Translations under genes and position numbers: made by a program
Part shown: positions 35,823 through 48,291 of the stretch, one piece after another
How the letters are laid out: every line of letters starts with the position of its first letter
How positions within the stretch are numbered: the first letter of the stretch is position 1
The notes under the pieces: model-generated
The model's database searches: none
Told to the model about the DNA's origin: nothing
The model's input: the letters and a program-made list of their open reading frames with translations, nothing else
Source of the DNA: Chondrilla cf. caribensis
Taxonomy: Eukaryota; Porifera; Demospongiae; Chondrillida; Chondrillidae
Assembly: GCA_964020155.1 (NCBI GenBank)
Contig: OZ026559.1
Coordinates: 1,599,345 to 1,663,344 of the forward strand
Reading direction: 5' to 3'
DNA length: 64,000 nt

Positions 35823-36120
35823 AGTACAGTAGAACCTCGCAATAGAGACCACCTATGGGACTAGTTGAAGTACAGTAGAACCTCACAATTGAGACCACCT
35901 ATGGACTAGTTGAAGTACAGTAGAACCTCACAACTGAGACCGCCTATGGGACCAGTTGAAGTACAGTAGAACATCACAATTGAGACCACCTATGGGACCG
36001 GTCAAAGCGGTCTCAATTGTGAAGTGGTCCTAATTCTGACGTTGAAAGTACAGAGTGATACAGTACAGGAATTCCTGGGGCTAGCAAATAGTGGTCCTAT
36101 CATTGAAGTGTGGTTCCACT
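35823..36120. repeat. 46-bp minisatellite, array 2, with its unique end
   Basis: About 4 units (35823-36000), then the shared end segment with inverted half-unit TCTCAATTGTGAAGTGGTCC and CAGGAATTCCTGGGGC, closing with TGGTTCCACTATA. Confidence 0.85.
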
Positions 36121-36274
36121 ATACGTACATACATGTTCACTCTGAAAACATACAGTGGTAAGACCATCCAAAGCCAGACAACTTCCCTAATGTACCAGTC
36201 AGTAGTGTGTTTGATCTCAGTATAACATCACTTCATTCCAGAATGATGACTTCCCTATACACCCTCTCTACAAG

Positions 36275-36410
36275 GACAGTCTCTATATAACAGCACTCAA
36301 TATAAGGACAGTCTCTTTATTACAGCACTCTATACAAGGACAGTCTCTTTATAACAGCACTCTATACAAGGACAGTCTCTTTATTACAGCACTCTATACT
36401 AGAAACCAAG
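36275..36410. repeat. Tandem repeat, unit about 31-33 bp, 4 copies
   Basis: Units read AAGGACAGTCTCTTTAT plus ACAGCACTCTATA. Confidence 0.85.
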
Positions 36411-36454
36411 GATGATGTTGTAGAGAGGCCTGACTTTAAATCATGCACTGCCTT

Positions 36455-37530
36455 GTTCCATTACTGAGATGGTCCTATTTCTGAGGTGGTCCTATTACTG
36501 AGGTGGTCTTATTTCTGAGGTGGTCCTATTACTGAGGTGGTCCTACGTATTACTGTAGTGGTCCTAATACTGAGGTAGTCCTATTATCGAGGTGGTCCTA
36601 TTACTAAGGTGGTCTTATTCTGAGGTGGTCCTATTTCTGAGGTGGTCCTATTTCTGAGGTGGTCCTATTACTGAAGTGGTCCTATTACTGAGGTGGTCCT
36701 ATTACTGAGGTGGTCCTATTACTGAGGTGGTCCTACTACTGAGGTGGTCCTATTACTAAGGTGGTCCTATTTCTGAGGTGGTCCTATTACTAAGGTGGTC
36801 CTATTTCTGAGGTGGTCCTATTACTGAGGTGGTCCTACGTATTACTGTAGTGGTCCTAATACTGAGGTAGTCCTATTATCGAGGTGGTCCTATTACTAAG
36901 GTGGTCTTATTCTGAGGTGGTCCTATTTCTGAGGTGGTCCTATTTCTGAGGTGGTCCTATTTCTGAGGTGGTCCTATTACTGAGGTGGTCCTACGTATTA
37001 CTGTAGTGGTCCTAATACTGAGGTAGTCCTATTATCGAGGTGGTCCTATTACTAAGGTGGTCTTATTCTGAGGTGGTCCTATTTCTGAGGTGGTCCTATT
37101 TCTGAGGTGGTCCTATTACTGAAGTGGTCCTATTACTGAGGTGGTCCTATTACTGAGGTGGTCCTATTACCGAGGTGGTCCTACTACTGAGGTGGTCCTA
37201 TTACTAAGGTGGTCCTATTTCTGAGGTGGTCCTATTACTGAGGTGGTCCTATTACTGAGGTGGTCCTACTACTGAGGTGGTCCTATTACTGAGGTGGTCC
37301 TATTTCTGAGGTGGTCCTATTACTGAAGTGGTCCTATTACTGAGGTGGTCCTATTACTGAGGTGGTCCTACTACTGAGGTGGTCCTACTACTGAGGTGGT
37401 CCTATCACTGAGGGGGTCCTATTACTGAGGTGGTCCTATTACCGAGGTGGTCCTATTACTGAGGTGGTCCTATCACTGAGGGGGTCCTATTACTGAGGTG
37501 GTCCTATTACCAAGGTGGTCCTACTGGTAA
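36455..37530. repeat. 18-bp minisatellite, about 60 copies
   Basis: Over 1 kb of GGTCCTATTACTGAGGT variants (TTTCTGAGG, CTACTGAGG, CACTGAGGG). A longer block that includes ACGTATTACTGTAGTGGTCC recurs three times (near 36543, 36837, 36991), a higher-order duplication. Confidence 0.93.
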
Positions 37531-38179
37531 GCTAGTTAACTCAAGAGGTGGTTTGTAAGTAGCGACACACTACATACAAATGTAGGCGCATACATACATA
37601 CACTAGGTAATTACTATAAATTAATCAGTGTAATTACGCAATCACTTGGCGGAACATACTGAAACTAATCACCCAATTGCTCTCACACGGGCAACGGGAC
37701 AAGATTGAGAGACACTTATGTTTGTACGTATGCCGGTATGCCCATTATTATGACTGTGGAGAAGCCATTGACCTGTTGTTTATCAAGAGGATTGCTCAGA
37801 AACTCTACAAAATCTTCTCAAACTTCAACAATAACAAAGGCGTTTCATGAGAGAGGGGCTAGGATTGAAACTGTTCACACAGGAAAACACTTCTCTACTC
37901 ATATCAAATTCCTCACAAGCAACGCATTACCATCCACCCTCCACCCGCCCCTTAGAATTAACTTGAAAAAATTTTATACTGTTCTAAACCTTTAGGAGTT
38001 GGAAGGGGTGTGTGGGATTAACATCATTGATCATTCACCATGATCTGATATCTTTGAGTCATTTAGACAATTTCAGTATCAGTGAAATATCAATTCAACA
38101 TATAACATGACAAATGTACGTACTTAATTCATTGCTCAAGCACTCAGCAAGTTAACTCTGTATCCTCGGCTTGTAGGAC

Positions 38180-38203
38180 GTGTGTGTGTGTGTGCCCGCA
38201 CAT

Positions 38204-38267
<64 letters not shown>

Positions 38268-38291
38268 ATGTACACGAATGTACACACACAT

Positions 38292-38369
<78 letters not shown>

Positions 38370-38393
38370 ATGTACACGAATGTACACACACAT

Positions 38394-38473
<80 letters not shown>

Positions 38474-38475
38474 CA
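38180..38475. repeat. Compound (CA)n tract with duplicated GAATGTACAC block
   Basis: CA tract interrupted twice by GAATGTACACGAATGTACAC about 100 bp apart: the whole block was tandemly duplicated. Confidence 0.92.
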
Positions 38476-39489
38476 TTAGAATGAGATAGAGTGCAGGTTA
38501 TGTAGGGAGTGTAGGTAAACATACTATTGTCTAGCTACAAGGATGGTGAGCCAGTGATGTCACCGATCAATTTTTACAAAGGATATTATGCCATTCCGAC
38601 AACGGTTACTATAAACAAAACACCAGAGCAATTTTCAACATGGAACAGCGTAGCCAAAAGCGCTGTCTTTGAAAACAAAACTGAAGAAGCTCCAACTGAA
38701 CAAAGGAGGCTTCACTACAACATGTGTATACGTACATACACAAACATGTATGTATGTACGTACGTATGGAGAATACTGTACATACACACATACGTATGTA
38801 CGGATGTACATGTACATACATACCTGCGTATACACTGGATGACAATTTGGAGCTGGTGGATGCCATTCAAAGGTGAGTATGTGCGTGCACACATGCAAAG
38901 TGATATCAACTGTGGAATCGATATGCATGTACATATGTATGTTGTTATATGTGAATATTGTACATATGTACGTACGTGTGTATGTGCATGTACATACACA
39001 CCTGTATACCGGATGGTGATCCAGAGCCTTGGTGAAAAGTGAAGGTATACAAAGGTGTGTGTGTGCATGCACAAGTGGAAAGTGGTATCAACTGTGAAAC
39101 AGATATGCATGTACGTACGTACGTGCATGTGTTTAATGCAGGAACATATGTACTGTACAATGCTTCTATTAGTGGACGCATGTATGCATATCATATGTAT
39201 TTATAGTTCGTAGTGCTGGGACAATTATAATCTATCTATTGATCTATTAATGGATTAATTAAATTAATGACAGCTTCACTCGATGGGTCCAATTTGTACT
39301 TTGAGATTATCTGAAATGTGGAAAAGGACTCCAAATTGAGTCCATTTGGCAACTATTCAGCCTAATGAAGTGGGAGTGGTTTCCAGTTGAGCCTACTTAA
39401 TCAATTCCGGTGATTAATCCATTAATATGTACATTAACACATGTATAGTATGTACATAAGTATGTATGTCTACAATCCACCTACGTATG

Positions 39490-40060
39490 GGGCCTGTTGA
39501 AGTACAGTAGAGCCTCACAATAGAGACCACTTATGGAACCAGTTGAAGTACAGTAGAGCCTCACAATAGAGACCACTTATGGAACCAGTTGAAGTACAGT
39601 AGAACCTCACAATTGAGACCACCTATGGGACCAGTTGAAGTACAGTAGAACTTCACAATTGAGACCACCTATGGGACCAGTTGAAGTACAGTAGAACCTC
39701 ACAATTGAAACCACCTATGGGACCAGTAGAAGTACAGTAGAACCTCACAATTGAGACCACCTATGGGACCAGTTGATGTACAGTAGAACCTCACAACTGA
39801 GACCATACACCTATGGGACCAGTCAAAATGATCTCAATTATGAAGTGTTCCTAATTCTGATGTTGTAAGTGTACAGATCAATTAAGACCAGTTGAAGTAC
39901 AGTAGGACCTCACAACTGAGACCATACACCTATGGGACCAGTCAAAATGATCTCAATTGTGAAGTGATCCTAATTCTGATGTTGAAAGTGTACAGAGTAA
40001 TACAGTACAGGAATTCCTGGGACTGGGAAACAATGGGCCTATTACTGCCGTAATCTCATT
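39490..40060. repeat. 46-bp minisatellite, array 3, with its unique end twice
   Basis: About 7 units, then the end segment (GTCAAAATGATCTCAATT...), one further unit (39885-39950) and the end segment again, closing near CAGGAATTCCTGGGACTGGG. Confidence 0.85.
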
Positions 40061-41156
40061 AACTCAATACACATGCAAGTAGTCTTCAAGTGGAGCTCTA
40101 TTGCAATTAGAGTGAGAACTGCGTCTCAGAATGTGCTCAGATTACAGAGGGCATTAGATTAAAGTCTTTGGAGTTTGACAAGTGCTGAGTAATAGAGGCT
40201 TGATGTCGCATTAGTATAGCATAGTAATTAACTACACAACTATGTACGTACGTATGTAGGCGACTCAATAAGATAACCATTGTACATTTTTACATATGTT
40301 TGTTACCAATTTCGTCCACTTTGAGCTATAATGGTATCCGAGCCACTCTAGTTTGCACTCCCTTGAATAGCAAGTGGTATAAGACATTGGAGACTCCAAT
40401 AAGCGGGTCCAATCCCCATCACTACTACATCTTAGCAGGGCCCTTCAGGGACCCATGCACGCAGGGATATTTCGTGCAGTGGAAAGTTATTTGGTGGAAG
40501 AAAAAAATCGGGATTAAACTCAAAATCAACCATTTGCAGTTCACATTTTCATAAATTTACGTACGAGTCCACTGTAGTGTGTGCATCTGTAAGGGTACTT
40601 GGTGGAGCAAAACTGTCCTGACTTCAACCGAATTACAGAATCACGCACAGTGCTGTACACATGTGCATACAGACCTTAAGTATGTACTTACGTACGGTCT
40701 CATTTGGTTTATCAGACATTCACATATACAATAAACTCGTTATTTCAACACTCCCTTGTGATCTACGTATGTAATCTCACCGAGTGGTGGACAATGCATC
40801 CTGGTTTATCCAACACATTTCCAAGGAGCAAATGTGGTTGGACATAAGCCAGGTCACCCTATATATGGACACCAGGTGCACTGTGTGTATACATGTGATA
40901 CAATACAGTCAAATGTGTGCATACACATACCCATTGTTTCATTTCATGTGCAAAAGCCACTGTACATACGTACATACCTACATATATACGTATGTACATA
41001 CGTATGTACGTACATACATAAAACTACAGTACCCTTGAGGTGGAATAGAAACCTGCTGAATAAGGTAGCAAGGTATTGTTATATCTGTATGGGAAGGTAT
41101 TCTTTCAAGCAATCAACCTTTCTACTAAGGACCACGTTGGACGCTGTAGCTACACG

Positions 41157-41340
41157 TGTGAACCTCTCTACAAAGACACCATCAGACATGCTGAATGCAT
41201 GAACTCCATATGTGAACCTCTCTACAAAGACACCATCAGACATGCTGAATGCATGAACTCCATATGTAAACCTCTCTACAAAGACACCATCAGACATGCT
41301 GAATGCTGTAACTCCATATGTGAACCTCTCTACAAAAAAA
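41157..41340. repeat. 54-bp tandem repeat, 3-4 copies
   Basis: Units contain AACCTCTCTACAAAGACACC and CAGACATGCTGAATG. The length divides by 3, giving an artefact frame on each strand. Confidence 0.85.
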
Positions 41341-41624
41341 CCTGTAAAACTACAGGAAAACTGAATTTGCTAACAATACACTACAGAATGTCGACTATAA
41401 CTTGGATTCGAACAAATAAATGTTCTTTTTTTATAATTCAATCCCAATTCAGACGTTTTCCTATGACAATTAGGATCAATGTGGACTATCGACTGCATGT
41501 GGAAGAACGGGGAGGTGTTTGAACCAAGTGTGTACTCATTACCTACTGGTAAATGACAAAGTGGGATTTTTTCTTTACAAAACCAATGCATTGCATTCAT
41601 TCCAGTTGAAAAGAAAATAAGCAA

Positions 41625-41698
41625 ACATAGACACACACACAAACACACACACACACATGCACACGCACAAGCACATGCACACACACATGCACACGCAT

Positions 41699-41739
<41 letters not shown>

Positions 41740-41778
41740 CACACGCACAAGCACATGCACACACACATGCACACGCAT

Positions 41779-41852
<74 letters not shown>
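41625..41852. repeat. Compound (CA)n tract
   Basis: CA repeat with the block ATGCACACGCACAAGCAC...ACGCATACGC present twice about 85-90 bp apart. Confidence 0.93.
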
Positions 41853-41853
<1 letters not shown>

Positions 41854-42096
41854 GGACCACACTGATACACCTAGCGTCACATTTCACTGGAGACACAGAT
41901 ATGTAAAGCAGTTAACAGGACTACACGCACCAATGCCCTTATATACGTACCCTATTAAACAACTTAAGACGGCTAATATTCCCGAACATCCGCGCTAAAA
42001 ACACATTTCACATACAATAGCTGTAATACATCATTACATCCGAGACAAGTAATAGACGAATAGAATCCAACAACACAGAGAAACAGGTACACTAAC

Positions 42097-42458
42097 TCTT
42101 GTGCTTGCACGCTCTCCACGGGGGCAACGTAGTTGCTCGGGATGTACCCTTCTTGTCCGGTCACCATGGAGCGCGCTAGCCACCAGTCTCCGTCCGTGTT
42201 GTTCATAATCTGAAGACGCTCGCCTTTCTTGAAACTGAGGTCTTCCGCGGTTCTCGCTTCGTAGTTGTACAATCCTTGGAACACCAAGGCTCCCTGGGGA
42301 GGCTGGACCGGGGGCGGCGGAGGCATAGAAATGGACTGGCCGACTGACGTGGTCATCCCTCCGTCGTAACCATTTCCGCCTCGTTGGTCCTTCACGTAAC
42401 TAACGCTACCGGAGCTCTGTTTCGGGACCTCGGACTGTTTAGAAGCACACCCTCCCAT
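42097..42458 (-). CDS. Src-family kinase gene B, exon 1: acylation site + SH3
   Basis: ATG 42458 starts MGGCASKQ: Gly2 and Ser6 fit N-myristoylation, and Cys4 can be palmitoylated, as in many Src-family kinases. A low-complexity unique region and a Pro-rich run ([10 protein letters not shown], 45-54) follow. SH3 spans about 58-115: [42 protein letters not shown]. The frame then reads VQAQ and meets donor GTTAGT at 42096-42091, ending in phase 2. The frame continues open into the intron, but the hydrophobic sequence there is not SH3/SH2-like. No SH2 follows for about 15 kb; the next compatible acceptors are 27238, 24350 and 12927, all beginning T-TGG. So this exon may serve one or several SH2-TK ends. 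Confidence 0.9.
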
Positions 42459-42999
42459 CTCGTCTCACAACGGCTAGAAGAAGTGGGCTCGAATTAAACA
42501 AATTTCCTTTCTTCTTCGATCTCAAGGCGAATGGGAAGACCTCGTAGGAGGGATCTTGGCAAACTGGATTATCCAAATACGGCAACTATAATATTAGTAC
42601 TGTAGCTGGGCGTTACTAATGTATTAATTTGTTTCCGCCCCTTAACGATATTCACCGTCGCGACACGAGCGTATTCATAGTTTGAAGTCCTTATAAAGCA
42701 AGGCCCACACCTGTGCGAGGTATGTTGGGGGGCTTTGAAAAGTTGACCCTCAGCAGCTGTCTGGCGTTGGGTGGGCCCCTGCTTATTGTAGCCATGTATT
42801 GTGTGTTTATGGTGCTTACCAGGAAGTCTTATAATAACGACTCTTGCAGTCAATGTTGTTTACTGATACCAACTGAATGGATAAACATGATTCGCAGTCG
42901 TGATTATTATAGCGAGGGTGTGCGTGTGGGCAATATTACCACATGTGTGAATTGAATATATTGTGAACCTTATGTGTGTACATGTGTACATGTGTGCAT

Positions 43000-43086
43000 G
43001 CATGTATGTGTGTGTGTGTGTGTACGTGTTTGAGTACATATGTACATACGTATGTGTTTGTGTGTATATGTGTGAGTACATATGTG

Positions 43087-43128
<42 letters not shown>

Positions 43129-43260
43129 TGTTCGTGTGTGCATCTGTGTGTGTTGTCTGTGTGTATGTGCATGCATGTGTGTGAATGTATGTGTTCATAT
43201 GTTCATGCATGCGTGTGTGTATGCGCGCGCATGTGTGTGTGCACGTGCGTGTGTACGTAA
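43000..43260. repeat. Impure (TG)n tract
   Basis: TG repeats mixed with GTACATATG and CATGCATG blocks. Confidence 0.88.
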
Positions 43261-44170
43261 TTTGTGCATCCTGTAATGTGTGTATTAGGATGGCAGCTCA
43301 CCGAGCCATGATCACTAACTGTGTTTTCTCTCTAATAGGTCAAACCACATCCAAACATTGAGATGGGACCCATACAAGTGGATATACCTGTATATGGGTG
43401 CTGTTCGAGGAGAACATACGAATCATTGTAACGCTACTCTAGATCTCTCACATTCACTTTGAATGTTGATGTTTGTGAACACCATTTGAGGAGGGTAACT
43501 CCCAAGGTACCCCAACTGCTGAAGTCAACTCACAGAGTTGAAACATCCAGATGAAGAAATCTCTTCACTGGACTGTGTTCTGAATGCTCCAAAACCCAAA
43601 CGGATTCTCCCAACAACACATACAGTAGTTTTGTAAAACTATAGGCACGGCATTAACATAGCATTATACCCCAATTTGATATACATATGTATATATGTAT
43701 ATTATGTATATGTATGTATCATATATTACATATATTATTTGACTATAGTTATCTACAGATCTTGTAGATGAATAATAATACCTTGAAGGGCGCACCAAAT
43801 GTGACTTCTCAGCAGAGACACTTGTTATCAGCTCCTAGTAAAACAGTGCATGTATTGTGTGTATGACAGGAACAAAATACAGTGTGTCACGTATATCAAC
43901 ATGTAAATGTATTCTTCAAGCAAGTTGATCTGTATGCGAAGTATTACAATTTGGTCACCGTTTACAACCATATTATTATGCATAATATAATAATTATAGC
44001 ATTATGTATATTTGCTATATTGTACATTATTTTTGATAGGATCTAAGTAATATACGTATTATAATCCTAGCATTTAAAAGCATTTTCTCCATTCTTCAGT
44101 AGCTGGTTCAATCTACATAAAAGTACATAATTACACTGGTATTTTATGTTACATATACATACTACAAGTA

Positions 44171-44345
44171 CAGTGAATTCTCGTTAATTCTCTATCGCTT
44201 TATCCCCCAAACCTTTTAATCTGCCACAATTTCCCAGTACCAATATAACGTACAAGTACAAATGAACATCCAGTTAATCTGCCAAACTCGTTAATCCACC
44301 ATATTCTTTGAAAACAAATTGTGGCAGATTAACGAGTATTCACTG
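44171..44345. mobile_element. MITE, family B
   Basis: CAGTGAATTCTCGTTAATT left end, GATTAACGAGTATTCACTG right end, TA flanks; sister of 31973-32137. Confidence 0.85.
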
Positions 44346-44370
44346 TACTATAACTACATACATAGATAGA

Positions 44371-44960
44371 TAATTGAGGCCACCTACGGGACCAGTTGAA
44401 GTACAGTAGAACCTCACAATTGAGGCCACCTATGGGACCAGTTGAAGTACAGTAGAACCTCACAATTGAGGCCACCTACGGGACCAGTTGAAGTACAGTA
44501 GAACCTCACAATTGAGGCCACCTACTGGACCAGTTGAAGTACAGTAGAACCTCACAATTGAGGCCACCTACGGGACCAGTTGAAGTACAGTAGAACCTCA
44601 CAATTGAGGCCACCTACGGGACCAGTTGAAGTACAGTAGAACCTCACAATTGAGGCCACCTACGGGACCAGTTGAAGTACAGTAGAACCTCACAATTGAG
44701 GCCACCTACGGGACCAGTTGAAGTACAGTAGAACCTCACAATTGAGGCCCCCTACGGGACCAGTTGAAGTACAGTAGAACCTCACAATTGAGGCCACCTA
44801 CGGGACCAGTTGAAGTACAGTAGAACCTCACAATTGAGGCCACCTACGGGACCAGTTGAAGTACAGTAGAACCTCACAATTGAGACCACCTATGGACCAG
44901 TTGAAGTACAGTAGAACCTCACAATAGAGACCACCTATGGGACCAGTTAAAAGTGATCTT
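44371..44960. repeat. 46-bp minisatellite, array 4 (about 12 copies)
   Basis: Very homogeneous units with AATTGAGGCCACCTACGGGA, so this array was amplified recently from one variant. The last three units revert to the form of the other arrays (GAGACCACCTATGG), then comes the shared end segment. Confidence 0.93.
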
Positions 44961-45418
44961 AATTGTGAAGTGGTCCTAACTCTGATGTTGAACCTGTATG
45001 GAGAAATACAGTACAGGAGTTCCTGCACGAGACTATAGGAAGTACGCGTACATACATACGTACACATAGTCTTAAATGTGGGGTTTTATTACTGCACACA
45101 CACTTAGGTATAATAACTATATAATATAACATAAATATGTACATTATCTCTGATATATATCTGCCCCCCTTACAGTATTATTATGCACCAAAAATTATAT
45201 AATCCAATTTGAAATTAAACAGATGTCACTTTGATGTCTTAAATACAATATTAATCACAGTGACATAGGTACATACGTACGTACATGGTACACCAAATTA
45301 ATATAACAATAACCTAATACGACATATATAATATTACTGCATTAACTCATAACAATATTACCTATAATTTCATGGCAACAGCAAATACTGGAATATCATC
45401 ATAGGAAAATTATAAAAG

Positions 45419-46257
45419 TTACTTCTTAAATTGTTTCTCGAGGTGCTGGAGGAACTCTTGATACGAAAAGGCTGCCTCTGTCCTGTCTTCAACCAAGCGG
45501 TCCGCCATGAGGAACCTGGTGGAGCTCTGCTCCTTGACGATGCGGACGCGAGGGGTCTTCGGTTGGACCTTCTTCAACTGCTTTATCAGTGAGGTGACCA
45601 TTTTCGAAAGAGGTGTGTCCAGCTGGGTGAGGGCGTGGACGGTGTCGTCGACATCCGGGTAGGTCCCGATACCGAACAATTGGTGTAGGTGTTCCGGGCT
45701 GCATCCCTGCCCCACCCAAATCATGATCTCCGATCCACTGTCCACGAGGAAGATTTCGCTACGTTGCAGCTTTGCAGCGGTGTTGTGTAGCCTCTCTGGA
45801 ATCACAATTGTCCCCAATTTCGTCTCCTTGAGGTGGTTTTCCTCTGTGAGACCTGTGACACAGCAAAGGTGGGGATATATGTGGACCATGAGGGCGTCCA
45901 GAGGCAGCGTCTTGACAGAATTCATGGTATCCGCTCTAGAATCAACAGTCGTCCTCGAATCGAAGGAGAACGCAGGGTGCTTCATCAGGGAAAATGTGAA
46001 GAGCGGGAAGAGGCGAAGAGAAGCAGGTAAACAGAGGAACCCAGAAGAGTGCATATTGCTCTTGTACGCCTTGATGCAATCCACCACTGCATTCATGAGG
46101 GCCTCGCGGGCATCACCAAGAGAAGCACCGCTAACCTTGTCGGCGGCCATTTTTGCTAGAAGGCACGTCATGGCCTGCACATTGCAGCCAGCGTAGATGT
46201 CGGCTGCCTTGTCTGAGACTGGGAGAGCAATGGTGTGGACTCTGATACGTCTCTCAC
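45419..46257 (-). CDS. SEC24: SEC24 exon 8: helical and gelsolin-like C-terminus
   Basis: Acceptor ...GTACATAG before 46257. The exon starts GT-GAG-AGA-CGT, completing the codon split after AAA-G, so the join reads [13 protein letters not shown]. It ends EKQFKK-stop at 45419. Confidence 0.92.
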
Positions 46258-48223
46258 CTATGTACACGGGAAAATGATAGAGATAGACGATTATAATAAT
46301 TAAATTTTAATTAATTTCATATAATAAACGAACCCCATGCAAAACTGACGAAATGTTTTCAAAACAGTGCATTGTAAGCAAAACAAGCAGTGTGTAGGAT
46401 TAATACAGAATTTAGTACGTATATTGGAAGAAGAGCTTGTTACCTCTGTGAATATAAACAGTAACAAACTTAAGAAATGATAAACACACACAAAACTACT
46501 TCTATTACTCCTACGTGCTTACATAGATATGGGCGAACATGAACACACACACACACACACACACACATGCATGCATACAGTGGAACCTCTCTATTAAGGA
46601 CACTTTGGGACCTTAAGTGTAGTCCTTATTACAGAGGTTTCCTCAATTCAGAGGTCACTTAATACACTACAGTACTACACTGGGACACAGAATGGTGTTA
46701 CAGAGGTTTCCACATTTCAGAGGTTTGTAATAGAGAGGTCTCACTGTAGTTCCATACACATACCTATGTATGTATGTATGTATGTACAGACATACCATGT
46801 ACAACATAATCCATTCAACACAACCTCCAAATATGTACGTATGTTCAAACAGAAATTTCATCCCACCAGATACCCAGTATCACATGTACACACTGTATAG
46901 GTGCTCATTTTCATGGGACTACATTTTCGGTTTCAAATCTGCAAAAGCCTAACTTCAAAAGACTCCTCTTCGAGGTACGTGCATGAAGAAAACACCAGCT
47001 ACACACTTGGATGGATTCGTCCTTTCGCAAAATTGAAATGCAAATAGTAATTTAGTTCACAAATCTCGCAAAAACTACCACCCAAATGGTACGTGTGTAC
47101 GTATGTACATATGTAACAAACACGCATACACATGTACTGTACATACATATGTACATATCATGTCAGTAATGTACAGTGAGTAATCCTTAATCCGGTGCAA
47201 TATCTCTGAAAATATTGTGAATTAATGACATAATGTGTATAAACTGGATACAGTGGAACCTCTCTATCAAGGACACTTTGTCCTTATTACAGAGGTTTTC
47301 TCAATTCAGAGGTCATTTTATACACTTCAGTACTAGACTGGGATGCAGAATGGTGTCCTTATTACAGAGGTTTCCACATTATAGAGGTTTGTAATAGAGA
47401 GGTCCCACTGTATACAAAGACTACTGATTGTACATATATTTCAAATCGGTATTTAGAAATTGTGCTGGATAAAAGGTATGGCAGTTAAAGTGGTGGAGGA
47501 CGAACGAGAAACCACTGTACACATGCACGTACATGTATGGACATGCATATGTACGTGCCAGCTGAGCATGCAAGCGTATAAGCAAACTTGTAAGCATGTG
47601 ACTGTATTGGGATGTGGAAATACCACTTCCTTGTCAATCGTGCTGTAGGAAAGAATGACATATTTGGATACACACAACACACTGGACAGTGAAGAGAAGA
47701 AGTCGGTAAGGAGAAATGATGTCTTTTCTTTATATTGTGTACACAATGCAATGATCACTACAAACACACTAACCTCAATGCAGAGATCACTACTAACACA
47801 CACAACACTCAATGCAAAGATTACCACTCACACAAACTACACCCAATGTAAAGAATACCACTCACACACACTACATTCAATGTAGGGGTCACCACTAACA
47901 CACTTTATACTCAATGCAAAGATTAACACACTCACTCAATGTAAGGACCACCACTTACACACACTACACTCAATGTAGGGGTCACAGATAATGCATTGTC
48001 ACCTACTTACTAAGATATAACAGAACCATTTTACATACTCTTGTTGTCCTAAGAAGTGAAAATTACTGTGGATTCTCCATTAGATAACACTTTCATACAC
48101 ACTGATAAGCGATAGACACACTATTTCATGTGGTATGATATTTACTAGTGATTCCCTACATAAGTTGAATTTAATGTACCAGCTGTGTGTGTGAATGCAT
48201 ATGTACATACAGGTGTGCGCGCG

Positions 48224-48291
<68 letters not shown>

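Larger units (their letters stand above)
42459..45418. other. Intergenic between Src-like gene B and SEC24
   Basis: Upstream of 42458 should be the gene B promoter; no motif stands out. The rest has an impure TG tract (43000-43260), a family-B MITE (44171-44345), a 46-bp array (44371-44955) and the SEC24 3' flank (45100-45418). 43300-44160 has nothing I recognise. Confidence 0.65.

Noticed and set aside
36455..37530. CRISPR-like regular repeat
   Set aside because: Units are contiguous with no unique spacers, and the DNA is animal nuclear; it is a minisatellite.
37705..37995. 96-aa frame, and the 84-aa frame at 40300-40554
   Set aside because: No recognisable motifs, and both sit in a repeat-rich presumed intron.
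38527..39042. 171-aa plus-strand frame
   Set aside because: Only the first 60 residues look non-repetitive, the rest is TACGTACATA-type repeat; no family recognised and no splice context.
42713..42955. 80-aa plus-strand frame with a hydrophobic segment, divergent from Src-like gene B
   Set aside because: No clear start context, no homologue recognised, and the end runs into TG-rich sequence; it could be chance.
46890..47090. Possible fifth family-C MITE (TTTTCATGGGACTACATTTTC)
   Set aside because: Phrases are similar, but the termini do not pair convincingly.
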